From JBGFRR01 sp041695045 (GTDB taxonomy: Bacteria; Bacteroidota; Ignavibacteria; UBA10030): a stretch of 64,000 bases of DNA. Below the pieces are notes generated by a model. The model saw nothing but the letters and a program-made list of their open reading frames with translations, did not search any database and was not told the DNA's origin. The stretch spans positions 1 through 64,000 of the forward strand of contig JBGFRR010000151.1 in NCBI GenBank assembly GCA_041695045.1. The letters are read 5' to 3'. Below, one piece after another: positions 1-8,463 of the stretch (position 1 is its first letter; every line of letters starts with the position of its first letter). Made by a program: the position numbers and the translations under genes.

Positions 1-1
1 T

Positions 2-2059
2 CTCCAACGGTGCGACCAATGCGACCTTCCCATGACGGGCGGGGCAATTCACGTCGAGCGTGAAGGCGCGACATTCCGCTTTTGCTGCTCCGGCTGTTCG
101 CTTACACATGCGATTGTGGGGGCGAGAGGAGAAGAGGGAACGGCGGCGCTGATGCTCATCCGGCTGGGAGTTGCCGCATTTCTTTCGATGAACATCATGG
201 CATTGAGTTGGGCAACGTACGATCGCGGATGGGCGACGCTCGGGATGGAGCACGAAGCGCTGCCGTACCTTGAGGCGCTGATGTTCGTCCTTGCCGCGCC
301 CGTGATGATCTTCATTGGTTATCCGTTTGCGCGCAACGCCGTGTACGAGGCACGCACGCGCCGGCTTTCGATTGACAGCTTAATAGCGTTGGGAACGGCG
401 TCGGCCTTCGGATTCTCAACATACCAAATCTTCTCCGGTGGAAGAGGCGTCTATTTCGACACAGCGGCAATGACGCTTACGCTTGTGACCGCAGGCAGGT
501 ATTTAGAGTCCATGGCGAAAGTGCGTACGACGAGCGCGATTGCACGACTGATTGAGCTGCAGCCGGAGACGGCGCGCGTCCTTCACCATGGAAACGAGAA
601 GGTCGTTTCATCCGCCGACGTTCGTGTGGGCGACCGCATCAAAGTTCTGCCGGGAGAACGGTTCCCGCTGGATGGAGTTATTCTCGAGGGAACGACCACG
701 GCGAACGAAGCAACCTTGACCGGAGAGTCGGCGCCCGTTGTCAAGCAACCCGGCGATCGCGTCTATGCAGCGACGATGAACCTCGACGGCGCAGTGCTGG
801 TTCGCGTCGCCGCGGAATCCACGGATACGGCTCATGCAAACGTGGTTCGACTGATGGAAGAGGCACAGCAATCGCGCTCCACAATGCAAGTGTTTGTGGA
901 TCGGCTCGCGACGATGTTTATTCCGATGGTCATTGGCATTGCAGGACTTACACTGATTGGGTGGTTGTTCGTTGCTCCGCCCGCTGTTGCAGTATTGCAT
1001 GCGCTCAGCGTTCTCGTCGTTGCATGTCCTTGTGCGCTGGGCATCGGGACGCCGATTGCGAGTGTGCTTGCGCTCGGCAAAGCGGCCGAACGGGGAGTGC
1101 TTGTTCGATCCACAGGCGCGCTGGAGCGACTTGCCGCGGTTCATCGAATGGTGTTCGATAAAACCGGAACGCTCACGCATGGGTCTGTTGCTATCGACGC
1201 AGTGCACACCTCACTCCCAACAAACACGTTGATGAGTATTGTGGCATCCTTGGAGGCAGAAACGCGCCATCCACTTGCCGTGGCAGTTGAGCGGTATGCG
1301 CGGGAGAACGCGCTTTCCCTTCTACCATCCCGCAACGGCAAGACGTTCGCGGGTATGGGAATCGAAGGCGAAGTGCAGATTAACGGCGAGTGGAAGCATG
1401 TACTGGTGGGGAGCCACCGCTTCATGAAGGAACGGGGTGTGGCTGTGGAGCATCCCGCCGGTGGTGATTCTACGACGTTTTACGTTGCATGGGATGGTGT
1501 TCTACGGGGAACAGTGCAGGTGCGCGACACGATACGGGATGATGCGCGCGCGGTTGTCGAGCAGCTCTCCGCTCGCGGAATTCGTACGGCAATGCTCTCC
1601 GGCGATTCGGATGAAGCGGCTCGCAACGCTGCGAACAAGCTCGGCATCGACGCGGTCCACAGTCGGATGTTGCCGGCGGACAAGGTTCGCGTCCTTCAAA
1701 CCTATCGTCAATCGGAGACCGTGGCGATGGTGGGCGACGGCATCAATGATGCGCCGTCACTCTCCGCAGCCGATGTTGGGATGACGCTCGCCTCAGCAAG
1801 CGATATTGCCAAAGAGAGCGCGGACGTCGTTATCGTTGGCGATCATCTTGACCGCATCCCCTGGCTTATCGACGTTGCTCAACGCACATTCCGAACCATC
1901 CGGTGGAATCTCTTCTGGGCCTTCGGTTACAACGCCGTCGGGATTGCCCTGGCTGTCGTTGGCCTGCTCGACCCTATCGTCGCAGCCGTTGTGATGGTGT
2001 TGAGTAGTGCATTTATTGTTGCTAACTCCGCTCGTTCCTTCAGACATTGCCGGTCTTGA
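2..2059 (+). CDS. Copper-type P1B ATPase, CcoI/FixI-like (5' end outside window)
   Basis: ATP-driven transition-metal exporter of the inner membrane, partial at its N-terminus. The reading frame is open to the window edge. Upstream of the first ATG (32) it already encodes a CxxC, which pairs with FCCSGC about 25 residues later; this is the metal-binding domain typical of CcoI/FixI ATPases. The usual ferredoxin-like HMA domain is absent and the chain goes straight into the membrane segments. Visible core motifs are TGES (actuator), CPC in the transport helix (VVACPCALG), DKTGT (phosphorylation), an HP motif (ETRHPLA) and GDGIND. CPC plus the N-terminal domain suggests Cu(I), and CcoI homologues supply copper for cbb3 oxidase assembly. 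No cco genes are visible here, so the oxidase link is inference. ATG 32 is an internal Met rather than the likely start. Confidence 0.9.
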   Translation, partial: LQRCDQCDLPMTGGAIHVEREGATFRFCCSGCSLTHAIVGARGEEGTAALMLIRLGVAAFLSMNIMALSWATYDRGWATLGMEHEALPYLEALMFVLAAPVMIFIGYPFARNAVYEARTRRLSIDSLIALGTASAFGFSTYQIFSGGRGVYFDTAAMTLTLVTAGRYLESMAKVRTTSAIARLIELQPETARVLHHGNEKVVSSADVRVGDRIKVLPGERFPLDGVILEGTTTANEATLTGESAPVVKQPGDRVYAATMNLDGAVLVRVAAESTDTAHANVVRLMEEAQQSRSTMQVFVDRLATMFIPMVIGIAGLTLIGWLFVAPPAVAVLHALSVLVVACPCALGIGTPIASVLALGKAAERGVLVRSTGALERLAAVHRMVFDKTGTLTHGSVAIDAVHTSLPTNTLMSIVASLEAETRHPLAVAVERYARENALSLLPSRNGKTFAGMGIEGEVQINGEWKHVLVGSHRFMKERGVAVEHPAGGDSTTFYVAWDGVLRGTVQVRDTIRDDARAVVEQLSARGIRTAMLSGDSDEAARNAANKLGIDAVHSRMLPADKVRVLQTYRQSETVAMVGDGINDAPSLSAADVGMTLASASDIAKESADVVIVGDHLDRIPWLIDVAQRTFRTIRWNLFWAFGYNAVGIALAVVGLLDPIVAAVVMVLSSAFIVANSARSFRHCRS

Positions 2060-2113
2060 TTCTCCCCACTCCATGCCGTAGATTTGTTTGTTCAAACCGT
2101 TGGAGGATTATCG

Positions 2114-2896
2114 ATGAAATCGCTCTTGTGTTTTCTTGTTGCCTTTACCGTTCTCTCCTGCGCGCCGCACCCCGCGCCGTTCAGCGGCACCATCATCGAC
2201 CTCTCCCATCCGTACGATTCTACCACTATTTACTGGCCGACGGAGATGGGGTTCGAATTCCAGAAGGGCTTTGAAGGCGTGACACCGGGCGGATTCTTCT
2301 ACGCCGCCAACAGTTTCTGCTCGCCCGAACACGGCGGCACGCACATCGACGCGCCGATTCATTTCTATCAGGGCCGCCACACCGTTGATGCGATACCGCT
2401 CGACCAGCTCATCGGCCGGGGCATTGTGGTGGATGTCTCCGCACAGTGCACGGAGAACAGGGACTACCGCGTGAGCGTGGAGGACTTTACCGAGTGGGAA
2501 CGGAGACACGGAAAAATTCCGGAAGGCGCCATCGTGCTGTTGCGCACCGGGTTCGGCCGCTACTGGCCCGACCGCGTCCCATACATGGGCACCAACGAGC
2601 GCGGTCCAGATGCCGTTGCCAAACTGCGCTTCCCCGGCCTCCATCCGGACGCCGCCAAGTGGATCGCTGAGAATCGCAGCATCAAAGCCATCGGTCTCGA
2701 CACGCCGAGCATCGACTACGGCCAGTCGACACTCTTCGAAAGCCATGTGATACTGTTCGAGAAGAACATCCCCGCGTTCGAGAATGTGGCGAACCTCGAC
2801 ATACTTCCGGAGAACGGTTTCACCGTCATCGCCCTGCCGATGAAGATCAAAGGCGGGAGCGGCGGGCCGTTGAGAATCGTGGCGGTGGTGCAGTAG
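2114..2896 (+). CDS. Cyclase-family (kynurenine formamidase-like) lipoprotein
   Basis: Metal-dependent hydrolase of the cyclase/kynurenine-formamidase-like family (PF04199). The family signature HGGTHIDAPIHF is near residue 67, with further histidines and acidic residues along the chain that fit metal binding. About 260 aa is normal length. The N-terminus is a short hydrophobic segment ending in LSC, a lipobox, so the protein is probably exported and membrane-anchored, which is less common in this family. ATG 2114 is preceded by GGAGG at 2102; an in-frame TTG at 2084 is possible but lacks the signal-peptide fit. It follows the ATPase by about 55 nt and may share its transcript. The substrate cannot be deduced. 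Confidence 0.8.
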   Translation: MKSLLCFLVAFTVLSCAPHPAPFSGTIIDLSHPYDSTTIYWPTEMGFEFQKGFEGVTPGGFFYAANSFCSPEHGGTHIDAPIHFYQGRHTVDAIPLDQLIGRGIVVDVSAQCTENRDYRVSVEDFTEWERRHGKIPEGAIVLLRTGFGRYWPDRVPYMGTNERGPDAVAKLRFPGLHPDAAKWIAENRSIKAIGLDTPSIDYGQSTLFESHVILFEKNIPAFENVANLDILPENGFTVIALPMKIKGGSGGPLRIVAVVQ

Positions 2897-3167
2897 CGCT
2901 ATTGGAGGAAGATGGAGTAAGGTTGCCGGTCACGGGGTCATTGTTGAAGAATCGTAAGACTGGGTAGACGGCGAACATCCGGCTACGACCGAAAGCGACT
3001 GATCTTCCACTGAGTCCTGAGAATTGCTCGAACAATGTTCTGCCAAACAGGAAATACAGGTGGGGATCGGGTAACCATGCTGATTGAGAAAAATCTGGCG
3101 GTTACGTTGTCATGATTCGTGACGCGCAGTTGCATTCCTCCACAATCTTCCCTTCCTTCAGAGCGTC
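2897..3167. other. Intergenic stretch, no convincing gene
   Basis: About 270 nt between two plus-strand genes. A minus-strand frame (roughly 3110 to 2900) stays open and contains aromatic-rich sequence (LYFLF, FGRTLFEQF) that could be the tail of a lost gene, but it has no start and matches nothing I recognise. No terminator hairpin stands out. Confidence 0.4.
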
Positions 3168-4118
3168 ATGCCACCGTCAGCACGCCTGAAACCGCCGCGC
3201 CTCACTCGTGGTGATCTCATCGGTGTCGTTTCGCCCGCAAGCCCGCCGCCCTCCGCGGAGCGAATTGAGCGCGGCGTGCGGTACCTCGAATCTCTCGGCT
3301 ACCGCGTCGCCGTCGGGAAGCATGCCGCCGCGGTGCACGGCTATCTCGCCGGCACCGATGAGCAGCGCGCGGCAGACTTCAACGCGATGGTCGAGGATCG
3401 TGCTGTCAAAGCGATTTTTGTCGTGCGGGGAGGATACGGCACATCGCGCATCCTCTCGATGATCAACTACGCCGCCCTCAAACGCAACCCTAAGATCATC
3501 GCGGGCTACAGCGACCTCACCGCGCTGCAGTTGGCGGTGTATCGGAAGTCGGGGCTGGTAACGTTCTCAGGACCGATGGTGGGAGTGGAGATGTGGGAGA
3601 AGATCGATCCCTACACCGAAGAGAACTTCTGGAGAGTCGTGACCTCGCCGACTCGAATCGGGTTGTTGGCGAATCCACCGGAAGAGCCGACGCGAGCGCT
3701 GCGGCCCGGCACAGCGACAGCGCGGTTGCTCGGCGGGAATCTCTCGCTGCTCATCTCGCTCCTCGGCACACCCTATGCGCCGGACTTGAACCGCTCCATT
3801 CTCGTGCTTGAGGATGTTGACGAAGCGCCGCACCGCGTCGACCGGATGCTGATGCACCTCCGCAACGCCGGCATCACGCGGCGCATTGCCGGTCTTGTGC
3901 TCGGCAAGTTCACCGATTGCGTGCCGAGCGATCCCTCTAAACCTTACCTCACGATTGACCAGGTGCTCGACGAGTTTGTCGGCGCGGTCAACCTTCCGAC
4001 GGTCAGCAATATTCAGTACGGCCATCTCCCTCGAAAGCTGACACTCCCCATCGGCGCGAAGGCTTTACTGGACGGCAAGACGGGAAAACTCGAAGTTCTC
4101 GAAGCGGCGGTTCGGTAA
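3168..4118 (+). CDS. LD-carboxypeptidase, peptidase family S66
   Basis: Serine peptidase that trims the D-Ala from tetrapeptide murein stems during cell-wall recycling (MccF-like members instead detoxify microcin). The conserved blocks are present in order: GDLIGVVSPASP near the N-terminus, FVVRGGYG, the nucleophile block GYSDLTALQ (Ser near 110), LGGNLSLL, the acidic LVLEDVDEAPHRVDRML, and YGHLPRKLTLPIG containing the catalytic His. 316 aa is family length. No signal peptide is seen, which fits cytoplasmic murein recycling. The ATG has no obvious Shine-Dalgarno. Confidence 0.9.
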   Translation: MPPSARLKPPRLTRGDLIGVVSPASPPPSAERIERGVRYLESLGYRVAVGKHAAAVHGYLAGTDEQRAADFNAMVEDRAVKAIFVVRGGYGTSRILSMINYAALKRNPKIIAGYSDLTALQLAVYRKSGLVTFSGPMVGVEMWEKIDPYTEENFWRVVTSPTRIGLLANPPEEPTRALRPGTATARLLGGNLSLLISLLGTPYAPDLNRSILVLEDVDEAPHRVDRMLMHLRNAGITRRIAGLVLGKFTDCVPSDPSKPYLTIDQVLDEFVGAVNLPTVSNIQYGHLPRKLTLPIGAKALLDGKTGKLEVLEAAVR

Positions 4119-4140
4119 AAGCGGGGTAGACACATTTGTT

Positions 4141-4210
4141 GGTCGGGAGTTGAACTCCCGACCACAATGTGAAGACCAACGGGAAGAGGACGGCTCTGGA
4201 GAGCCGTCCT
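4141..4210. terminator. Two tandem perfect hairpins, possible bidirectional terminator
   Basis: 4141-4163 is a palindrome with 11-bp arms around one base (arm GGTCGGGAGTT). 4187-4210 has 10-bp arms around TGGA (arm AGGACGGCTC). They lie between converging coding regions and recur identically at 11337-11359 and 11383-11406 in the same convergent position. No long T-run follows, so they may be repeat elements rather than classical terminators. Confidence 0.45.
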
Positions 4211-4219
4211 ACAATTCGA

Positions 4220-4504
4220 CTACTGCGAGGTTTTCCCTCCGCGAATCTCTTTCACCAATCGCTCTGTGTTGTAGATGCTTCTCAAAGCCTCGAGGATTCC
4301 AGCCGAGTGGACGGAAACCGCTCGTTCGACCTCGCCGCTGTAGAGCACATCGTTCGGCAGGCTCTCGATGTTGCCGTCGAAGATCAGTCCCACAATCTCC
4401 AAATTCTTGTTCACGACCGGACTGCCGGAGTTGCCGCCGATGACGTCGTTGGTGGAGACGAAGTTGAACGGCGTGCTCATGGTGAACGTCGGCGGCGGGG
4501 TCTG
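4220..4504 (-). pseudogene. 3' remnant of a second S46 peptidase gene
   Basis: The minus strand encodes a close copy of the last ~95 residues of the S46 peptidase at 11416-13581, including the catalytic-serine block GGNSGSPVV. Upstream of 4504 the similarity ends within the preceding linker, and no catalytic His or Asp region follows. It ends with the same C-terminal GGKTSQ. Several codon-level differences from the intact gene (Ile/Val, Gly/Ser, Thr/Ala) suggest it diverged for a time as a paralogue or old duplicate. It cannot be functional as a peptidase. Confidence 0.85.
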
Positions 4505-4642
4505 GCGCGTGGAGGGAAGAACAGTCGTTCACGGCTCAAGGCCATTGGCATGGATCATGGGGTTAAGGAGGAAATTTGACGGTTGAGGTTCAATGTGGGC
4601 AGCGGCATTCCTTTTGAGCGCCAATCTATTCGCCGATTTTGC

Positions 4643-4670
4643 TTGACTTTACCCCCCCATCGTATATATT
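4643..4670 (+). promoter_or_regulatory. Sigma-70-like promoter
   Basis: TTGACT at 4643 and TATATT at 4665, spacer 16. The same arrangement, including the preceding TTTTGC, recurs at 43234-43261 upstream of the deoxyhypusine-synthase-like gene. It lies about 60 nt before the lipoprotein start at 4729. Confidence 0.6.
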
Positions 4671-4728
4671 TACGGTGAGGGGGACAAGATTTTCACTGAA
4701 CAAGTAGCCCGAAGGAGGTGTGATTGCC

Positions 4729-5871
4729 ATGATTCTGATATGGCGAGTGATGATACTCGCTGCCGTAGCGGTGGTGATGCTGCAGATGAGCTGCACAAGC
4801 GTGATTGCACCTGATGATATTCCAGGACCGCTTCCCGACGACCTGGCGCTGTTTGCTTCATTTGACGGCAACTGGGCCGGTATCAAGGTTATCAACCCTA
4901 ACACACTAACTGCTGTGGATTCCCTTGAAGGTGCTGATCGCCAACCGATACGGTTGGCGTTTTCGCCAAACTATCAAGAGTGGTACTTCACGACCGAACA
5001 GGGGACCGGAGCACGAGCACTGTATGCAATAGAAGTGATGTCGAAGAGTATTCTAAGGACCGTGAGTACTCAAGGGCGGTTGGTAACAACAGACCATCAA
5101 CAACGATATTTGATAACCTATGGGGGTCCTGCGGGAATAGTGCAGATTTATGAGCGACTGACGTTTCAAATTCTTCACACGGATTCACTCGGGCCAGTTT
5201 ATTGGAGCGTAGCTTCACCTACGCAGAATAGGATTTATATAATCGCTGAATCGGCAACTCCGTTTAGCATTATCTCATACGATCTTGACTCTTTTGCAAT
5301 CGAAAAGGTACTCACCTTTGGTGAGTTCTCAGGAAAGACGCCTACAGCTTTAATAATTTCATACGACGGCAGATATTTGTTTCTTACAACATTTACTTGG
5401 ATGGGCTTTGGCGGTGTTGGAACGTTCTACGCAATCGACCTGTCTACAGAAGCAATCATAGCAAAGTACGATTGCGGAAGCTATTCACAGTTGGGGGAGA
5501 GTCCCGATGGAAAGTACGTGTACATTACAGACCCCGCTGGGTATTTATATGAGCTCTTTCCTACCGGTCGAGTTCTGAGATATGATGTCCACAACAAAAC
5601 GATGGAAGTGTTCATCGATAGTTTCCGAGATATCGGGTTGACGGGCGGCTATGCCATCAGTGACCGGGTGATTATCGCACCTGACAACAGAACAATGTTT
5701 CTCACTCTTGGAGGGAATCTAAGAACTCTCGATGGTAGGCTTGTTCACATGATTAAGCTTGATACTCACAGAAAGGAAATTCTTGCATCGTACTCTATCC
5801 CACCTGATCACCGCGGATATATTACGCAGCGCTTTGTAGACTTGAAACTTGGAAAATATCCGGGGAAGTAG
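4729..5871 (+). CDS. Beta-propeller (YVTN-like) lipoprotein, unknown function
   Basis: Secreted lipoprotein of 380 aa. The first 25 residues are hydrophobic and end in MSC, a lipobox, and the rest is extracytoplasmic. The chain has repeating propeller-like blades such as LAFSPNYQEWYFTT, SPTQNRIYIIAES, IISYDGRYLFLTT, SPDGKYVYITDP and IAPDNRTMFLTL, typical of YVTN/WD40-like surface proteins. ATG 4729 is favoured because AAGGAGG (4712-4718) is about 10 nt away, while the GTG at 4720 abuts it. It heads a run of lipoprotein genes (4729-8260). No enzymatic motif or ligand is recognisable. Confidence 0.75.
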   Translation: MILIWRVMILAAVAVVMLQMSCTSVIAPDDIPGPLPDDLALFASFDGNWAGIKVINPNTLTAVDSLEGADRQPIRLAFSPNYQEWYFTTEQGTGARALYAIEVMSKSILRTVSTQGRLVTTDHQQRYLITYGGPAGIVQIYERLTFQILHTDSLGPVYWSVASPTQNRIYIIAESATPFSIISYDLDSFAIEKVLTFGEFSGKTPTALIISYDGRYLFLTTFTWMGFGGVGTFYAIDLSTEAIIAKYDCGSYSQLGESPDGKYVYITDPAGYLYELFPTGRVLRYDVHNKTMEVFIDSFRDIGLTGGYAISDRVIIAPDNRTMFLTLGGNLRTLDGRLVHMIKLDTHRKEILASYSIPPDHRGYITQRFVDLKLGKYPGK

Positions 5872-5894
5872 ATGTCGTTTAGAGTTAGAGGAGA

Positions 5895-5953
5895 GGAGGT
5901 GGTTATGATGAGAGCATAAAAACCACGGGCGAAGTTAGACCCTTCACCTGTGG
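5895..5953 (+). other. Intergenic module A: SD, four-codon minigene, hairpin
   Basis: GGAGGT at 5895-5900 is followed by ATG-ATG-AGA-GCA-TAA (5905-5919), then a hairpin with arms CCACGGG (5923) and CCTGTGG (5947). The same three parts recur at 7065-7127 and 8267-8329, each just after a lipoprotein stop codon. The minigene would encode only MMRA. A-rich sequence precedes the hairpin, so as a rho-independent terminator it would work on the minus strand, not along the genes. Role unknown. Confidence 0.6.
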
Positions 5954-6000
5954 CGCGGTTGGTAAAACGTTGGATACGAATTCAAAACTTGGAGAAAAGA

Positions 6001-7059
6001 ATGAGCTGGCACAGAGCTTTTTCATTGATGCTCACAGCATCTACTCTGCTTTTTCTGCAAACGTGCATGGACAAGGGCGTTGACCCGCCACCGCCAAAAG
6101 ACATGCGCAAGTTGACATGGAGAGTGGATACGCTTTACACTCCCGGCGCGCAAACGATTCTTACAGACGTATGGGGAAGTTCATCAAAAAACGTAATTGC
6201 GCTGGGATGGATGAGCGGCAGGCATATCGTGTACCGATACAACGGCTCGGAGTGGAAGGTTGAGCCTATTCCTGCACCCGACCCACCGTTTGACGCTCTC
6301 GATCCGAGGAGCGTTACCGGATTTGGTGCTGATGACATAATTCTGGTTGGAGGCGAGTTGGGCTTGAGGGAAGGAGTTGCCATCGATACTGCTTATGTGA
6401 TTCGATACAATGGAACTCGGTGGATCAAGATGGGTCTTCCTCAAGGCCGCGGACTTTTTTCGGTGTCTTCGATCTCATCTGGGGAAATTTGGGCAGGGGG
6501 TCGGGATGTTGTTTTGCATTGGAATGGAGTCCAATGGAAACAGGTTCAAGTGCCGTTATATCCCCAAGGGATGCAGTTCTTGAGCATTGTGGCGTTAGCA
6601 TCGAACGATGTGTATATGAATGGATTCAGAAACGATGTTGTCCAGCCGCTTGACACCACGGCCTACTTCCTTTACCACTACAACGGAACAAGCTGGTCCA
6701 TTGTCGATTCTGTGATTCAAACTGTTTCATCCCCTTTCCGGTCATTCGGTTCTCAGTTGAGAAGGATTAATAATAGCCTTTTTAGTGCCAACTCGGGACT
6801 TTGGAAAAGACAGGGAAATGGCTGGATCACAATTCGCGAGCGTGATGTATTCCGTGTTGCGGGCACTAATGAAAAAAACATGATCACTATTGACAGTGGG
6901 GGAAAGGTCTATCACTACGACGGAATCGATTGGTACCAGTTCAAACAGTTAGAGAATCCTGATGCAGAACTCCGCGGTATTTGGACTGATGGCAACGAGG
7001 TATTCATTGTCGGCTTCATCCAAGGAGGTCTCAGAGGCATTATCTGGCACGGGAAATAA
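6001..7059 (+). CDS. Kelch/propeller-like lipoprotein, tandem paralogue 1
   Basis: 352-aa predicted lipoprotein. A hydrophobic N-terminus ends in FLQTC. The mature part has repeats of the type DVWGSSSKNVIALGW, YRYNGSEWK, SSGEIWAGG and HWNGVQWKQ, which recall the 'how did it go' style propeller lipoproteins common in Ignavibacteria. ATG 6001 is supported by GGAG 6 nt upstream; an in-frame start at 5950 would spoil the signal peptide. It is clearly paralogous to the next gene (7178), sharing long identical blocks near both ends, so the pair arose by tandem duplication together with the intergenic module. Function unknown. Confidence 0.75.
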   Translation: MSWHRAFSLMLTASTLLFLQTCMDKGVDPPPPKDMRKLTWRVDTLYTPGAQTILTDVWGSSSKNVIALGWMSGRHIVYRYNGSEWKVEPIPAPDPPFDALDPRSVTGFGADDIILVGGELGLREGVAIDTAYVIRYNGTRWIKMGLPQGRGLFSVSSISSGEIWAGGRDVVLHWNGVQWKQVQVPLYPQGMQFLSIVALASNDVYMNGFRNDVVQPLDTTAYFLYHYNGTSWSIVDSVIQTVSSPFRSFGSQLRRINNSLFSANSGLWKRQGNGWITIRERDVFRVAGTNEKNMITIDSGGKVYHYDGIDWYQFKQLENPDAELRGIWTDGNEVFIVGFIQGGLRGIIWHGK

Positions 7060-7064
7060 TCCAG

Positions 7065-7127
7065 AAAGGGGGTGATTGCTATGAGAGGATAAAAAACCAC
7101 GGGCGAAGTGAGGCCCTTCACCCGTGG
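7065..7127 (+). other. Intergenic module B: SD, three-codon minigene, hairpin
   Basis: Purine-rich AAAGGGGG (7065-7072), then ATG-AGA-GGA-TAA (7081-7092), then a perfect 7-bp hairpin (CCACGGG 7097 / CCCGTGG 7121) with an inner GAAG/CTTC pairing. Same architecture as modules A and C. Confidence 0.6.
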
Positions 7128-7177
7128 CGCAAACGGCAACAAAGAGGGGCATAGATTTGACAACAGGAGACATTGTG

Positions 7178-8260
7178 ATGAGATGGTCTAGAAATCTTTC
7201 ATTCGCCCTGTGTGCACTACTTTTTCTCCAAACGTGTAATGACAGGGGAGTTGGCCCCCAACCACCCAAAGATATGCGCAAGCTGATATGGACGGTTGAC
7301 ACGCTTTACACCCCCGGCGCACAAACAATTCTAAGGGATGTTTGGGGTAGCTCTCCCACCAATGTTCTTGCCGTCGGATGGATGAGCGGCAGGCATATCG
7401 TCTACCGGTACAACGGTACGACTTGGACGGAAGAACCTATTCCACCTCCGCCCGCGCCAGAGGAGAGACAAACAGTGAGTCCGAATGCAATTCTCGGTTT
7501 TTCTCCCAATGACATTTGGATCGTGGGAATCGTAGGCGGGTGGAATGGTGATACAGCTACGTACGGAACGTATCTTGCACGTTACAACGGCTCTCAATGG
7601 CAGAGGTGGCCATCTCCCCCTGGTATGGTAAAATGGCCACCCGGACTTGGCTTTCAGTCGATTGGTGGAACTTCGACTTCGGATATCTGGGCTGCGGGGA
7701 TGAACATCATCACTCGTTGGAACGGTATCCAGTGGCAGGAAGCACAGGTGCCCTTGTATTCCCAAGGCATGCAATTCTCAAGCATTGCCGCACTTGCCCC
7801 TAACAACGTGTATATGATGGGATTTCGAAATGACGTTGTACAACCCCATGATACGACCGCCTACTTCCTATATCACTATGACGGACTTCACTGGACAATC
7901 AGCGATTCGGTCGTGATTACTCAGGCAGGTCAATACCAAAAGTTCGGCGGATCTCTGAGAAACGTTGGCCAAACGCTCTTCAGCGCAGGAGACGGTGTGT
8001 TTCGCAAGGTAGCGAACACATGGCAACGAATTCTGGATGACCGTGCCATTTTTCGGGTGGCAGGAACGGATGAGCAGAGAGTGCTTGCGATCGGACTTCG
8101 CGGAAAGGCATATCATTACAATGGCACTGATTGGCATGAATTTCGAGAACTTGAAAACGCTGATGCAGTGCTTACCGGGATTTGGACCGATGACAACGAG
8201 GTATTCATTGTCGGCTTCATTCAAGGAGGTCTCAGAGGCATTATCTGGCACGGAAAATAA
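7178..8260 (+). CDS. Kelch/propeller-like lipoprotein, tandem paralogue 2
   Basis: 360-aa predicted lipoprotein, paralogue of the gene at 6001. Shared blocks include KDMRKL, VDTLYTPGAQTIL, GWMSGRHIVYRYNG and the C-terminal EVFIVGFIQGGLRGIIWHGK. The signal peptide ends in FLQTC. ATG 7178 has AGGAGA 7 nt upstream. The middle (residues 80-150) is the most divergent part and may hold whatever specificity exists. No known domain with a defined activity is seen. Confidence 0.75.
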   Translation: MRWSRNLSFALCALLFLQTCNDRGVGPQPPKDMRKLIWTVDTLYTPGAQTILRDVWGSSPTNVLAVGWMSGRHIVYRYNGTTWTEEPIPPPPAPEERQTVSPNAILGFSPNDIWIVGIVGGWNGDTATYGTYLARYNGSQWQRWPSPPGMVKWPPGLGFQSIGGTSTSDIWAAGMNIITRWNGIQWQEAQVPLYSQGMQFSSIAALAPNNVYMMGFRNDVVQPHDTTAYFLYHYDGLHWTISDSVVITQAGQYQKFGGSLRNVGQTLFSAGDGVFRKVANTWQRILDDRAIFRVAGTDEQRVLAIGLRGKAYHYNGTDWHEFRELENADAVLTGIWTDDNEVFIVGFIQGGLRGIIWHGK

Positions 8261-8266
8261 ACCTGG

Positions 8267-8329
8267 AAGGAGGTGACCAGTATGAGAGCATAGAACAACC
8301 ACGGGCGAAGTGAGGCCCTTCACCCGTGG
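8267..8329 (+). other. Intergenic module C: SD, three-codon minigene, hairpin
   Basis: AAGGAGGT (8267-8274), ATG-AGA-GCA-TAG (8282-8293), then a hairpin CCACGGG 8299 / CCCGTGG 8323. Nearly identical to module B over the hairpin. A separate sequence ending GCGCACCTTTTTATT follows at about 8381-8395. Confidence 0.6.
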
Positions 8330-8463
8330 CACAAATGGCAATAAAGAGGGTCTTCGCTTGCCTTACCCAATAGGGGATGGGCGCACCTTTTTATTGCCAG
8401 TCTAAGATACAAACAGTTTACGCAAACAACAATTACGCACTTATGAGAAAGGAGTTTTTTGCG

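Larger units (their letters stand above)
4136..4504. repeat. Partial duplication, copy 1 (partner 11332-11700)
   Basis: 369 bp aligning without gaps to 11332-11700, with roughly a dozen substitutions by eye. It contains two adjacent hairpins and the last ~95 codons of an S46 peptidase on the minus strand. Similarity stops abruptly on both sides. Confidence 0.9.

Noticed and set aside
5895..8329. Integron-like cassette array (genes separated by palindromic sites)
   Set aside because: The hairpins lack the GTTRRRY/RYYYAAC core sites of attC, no integron integrase is nearby, and the genes are paralogues, so tandem duplication explains them better.
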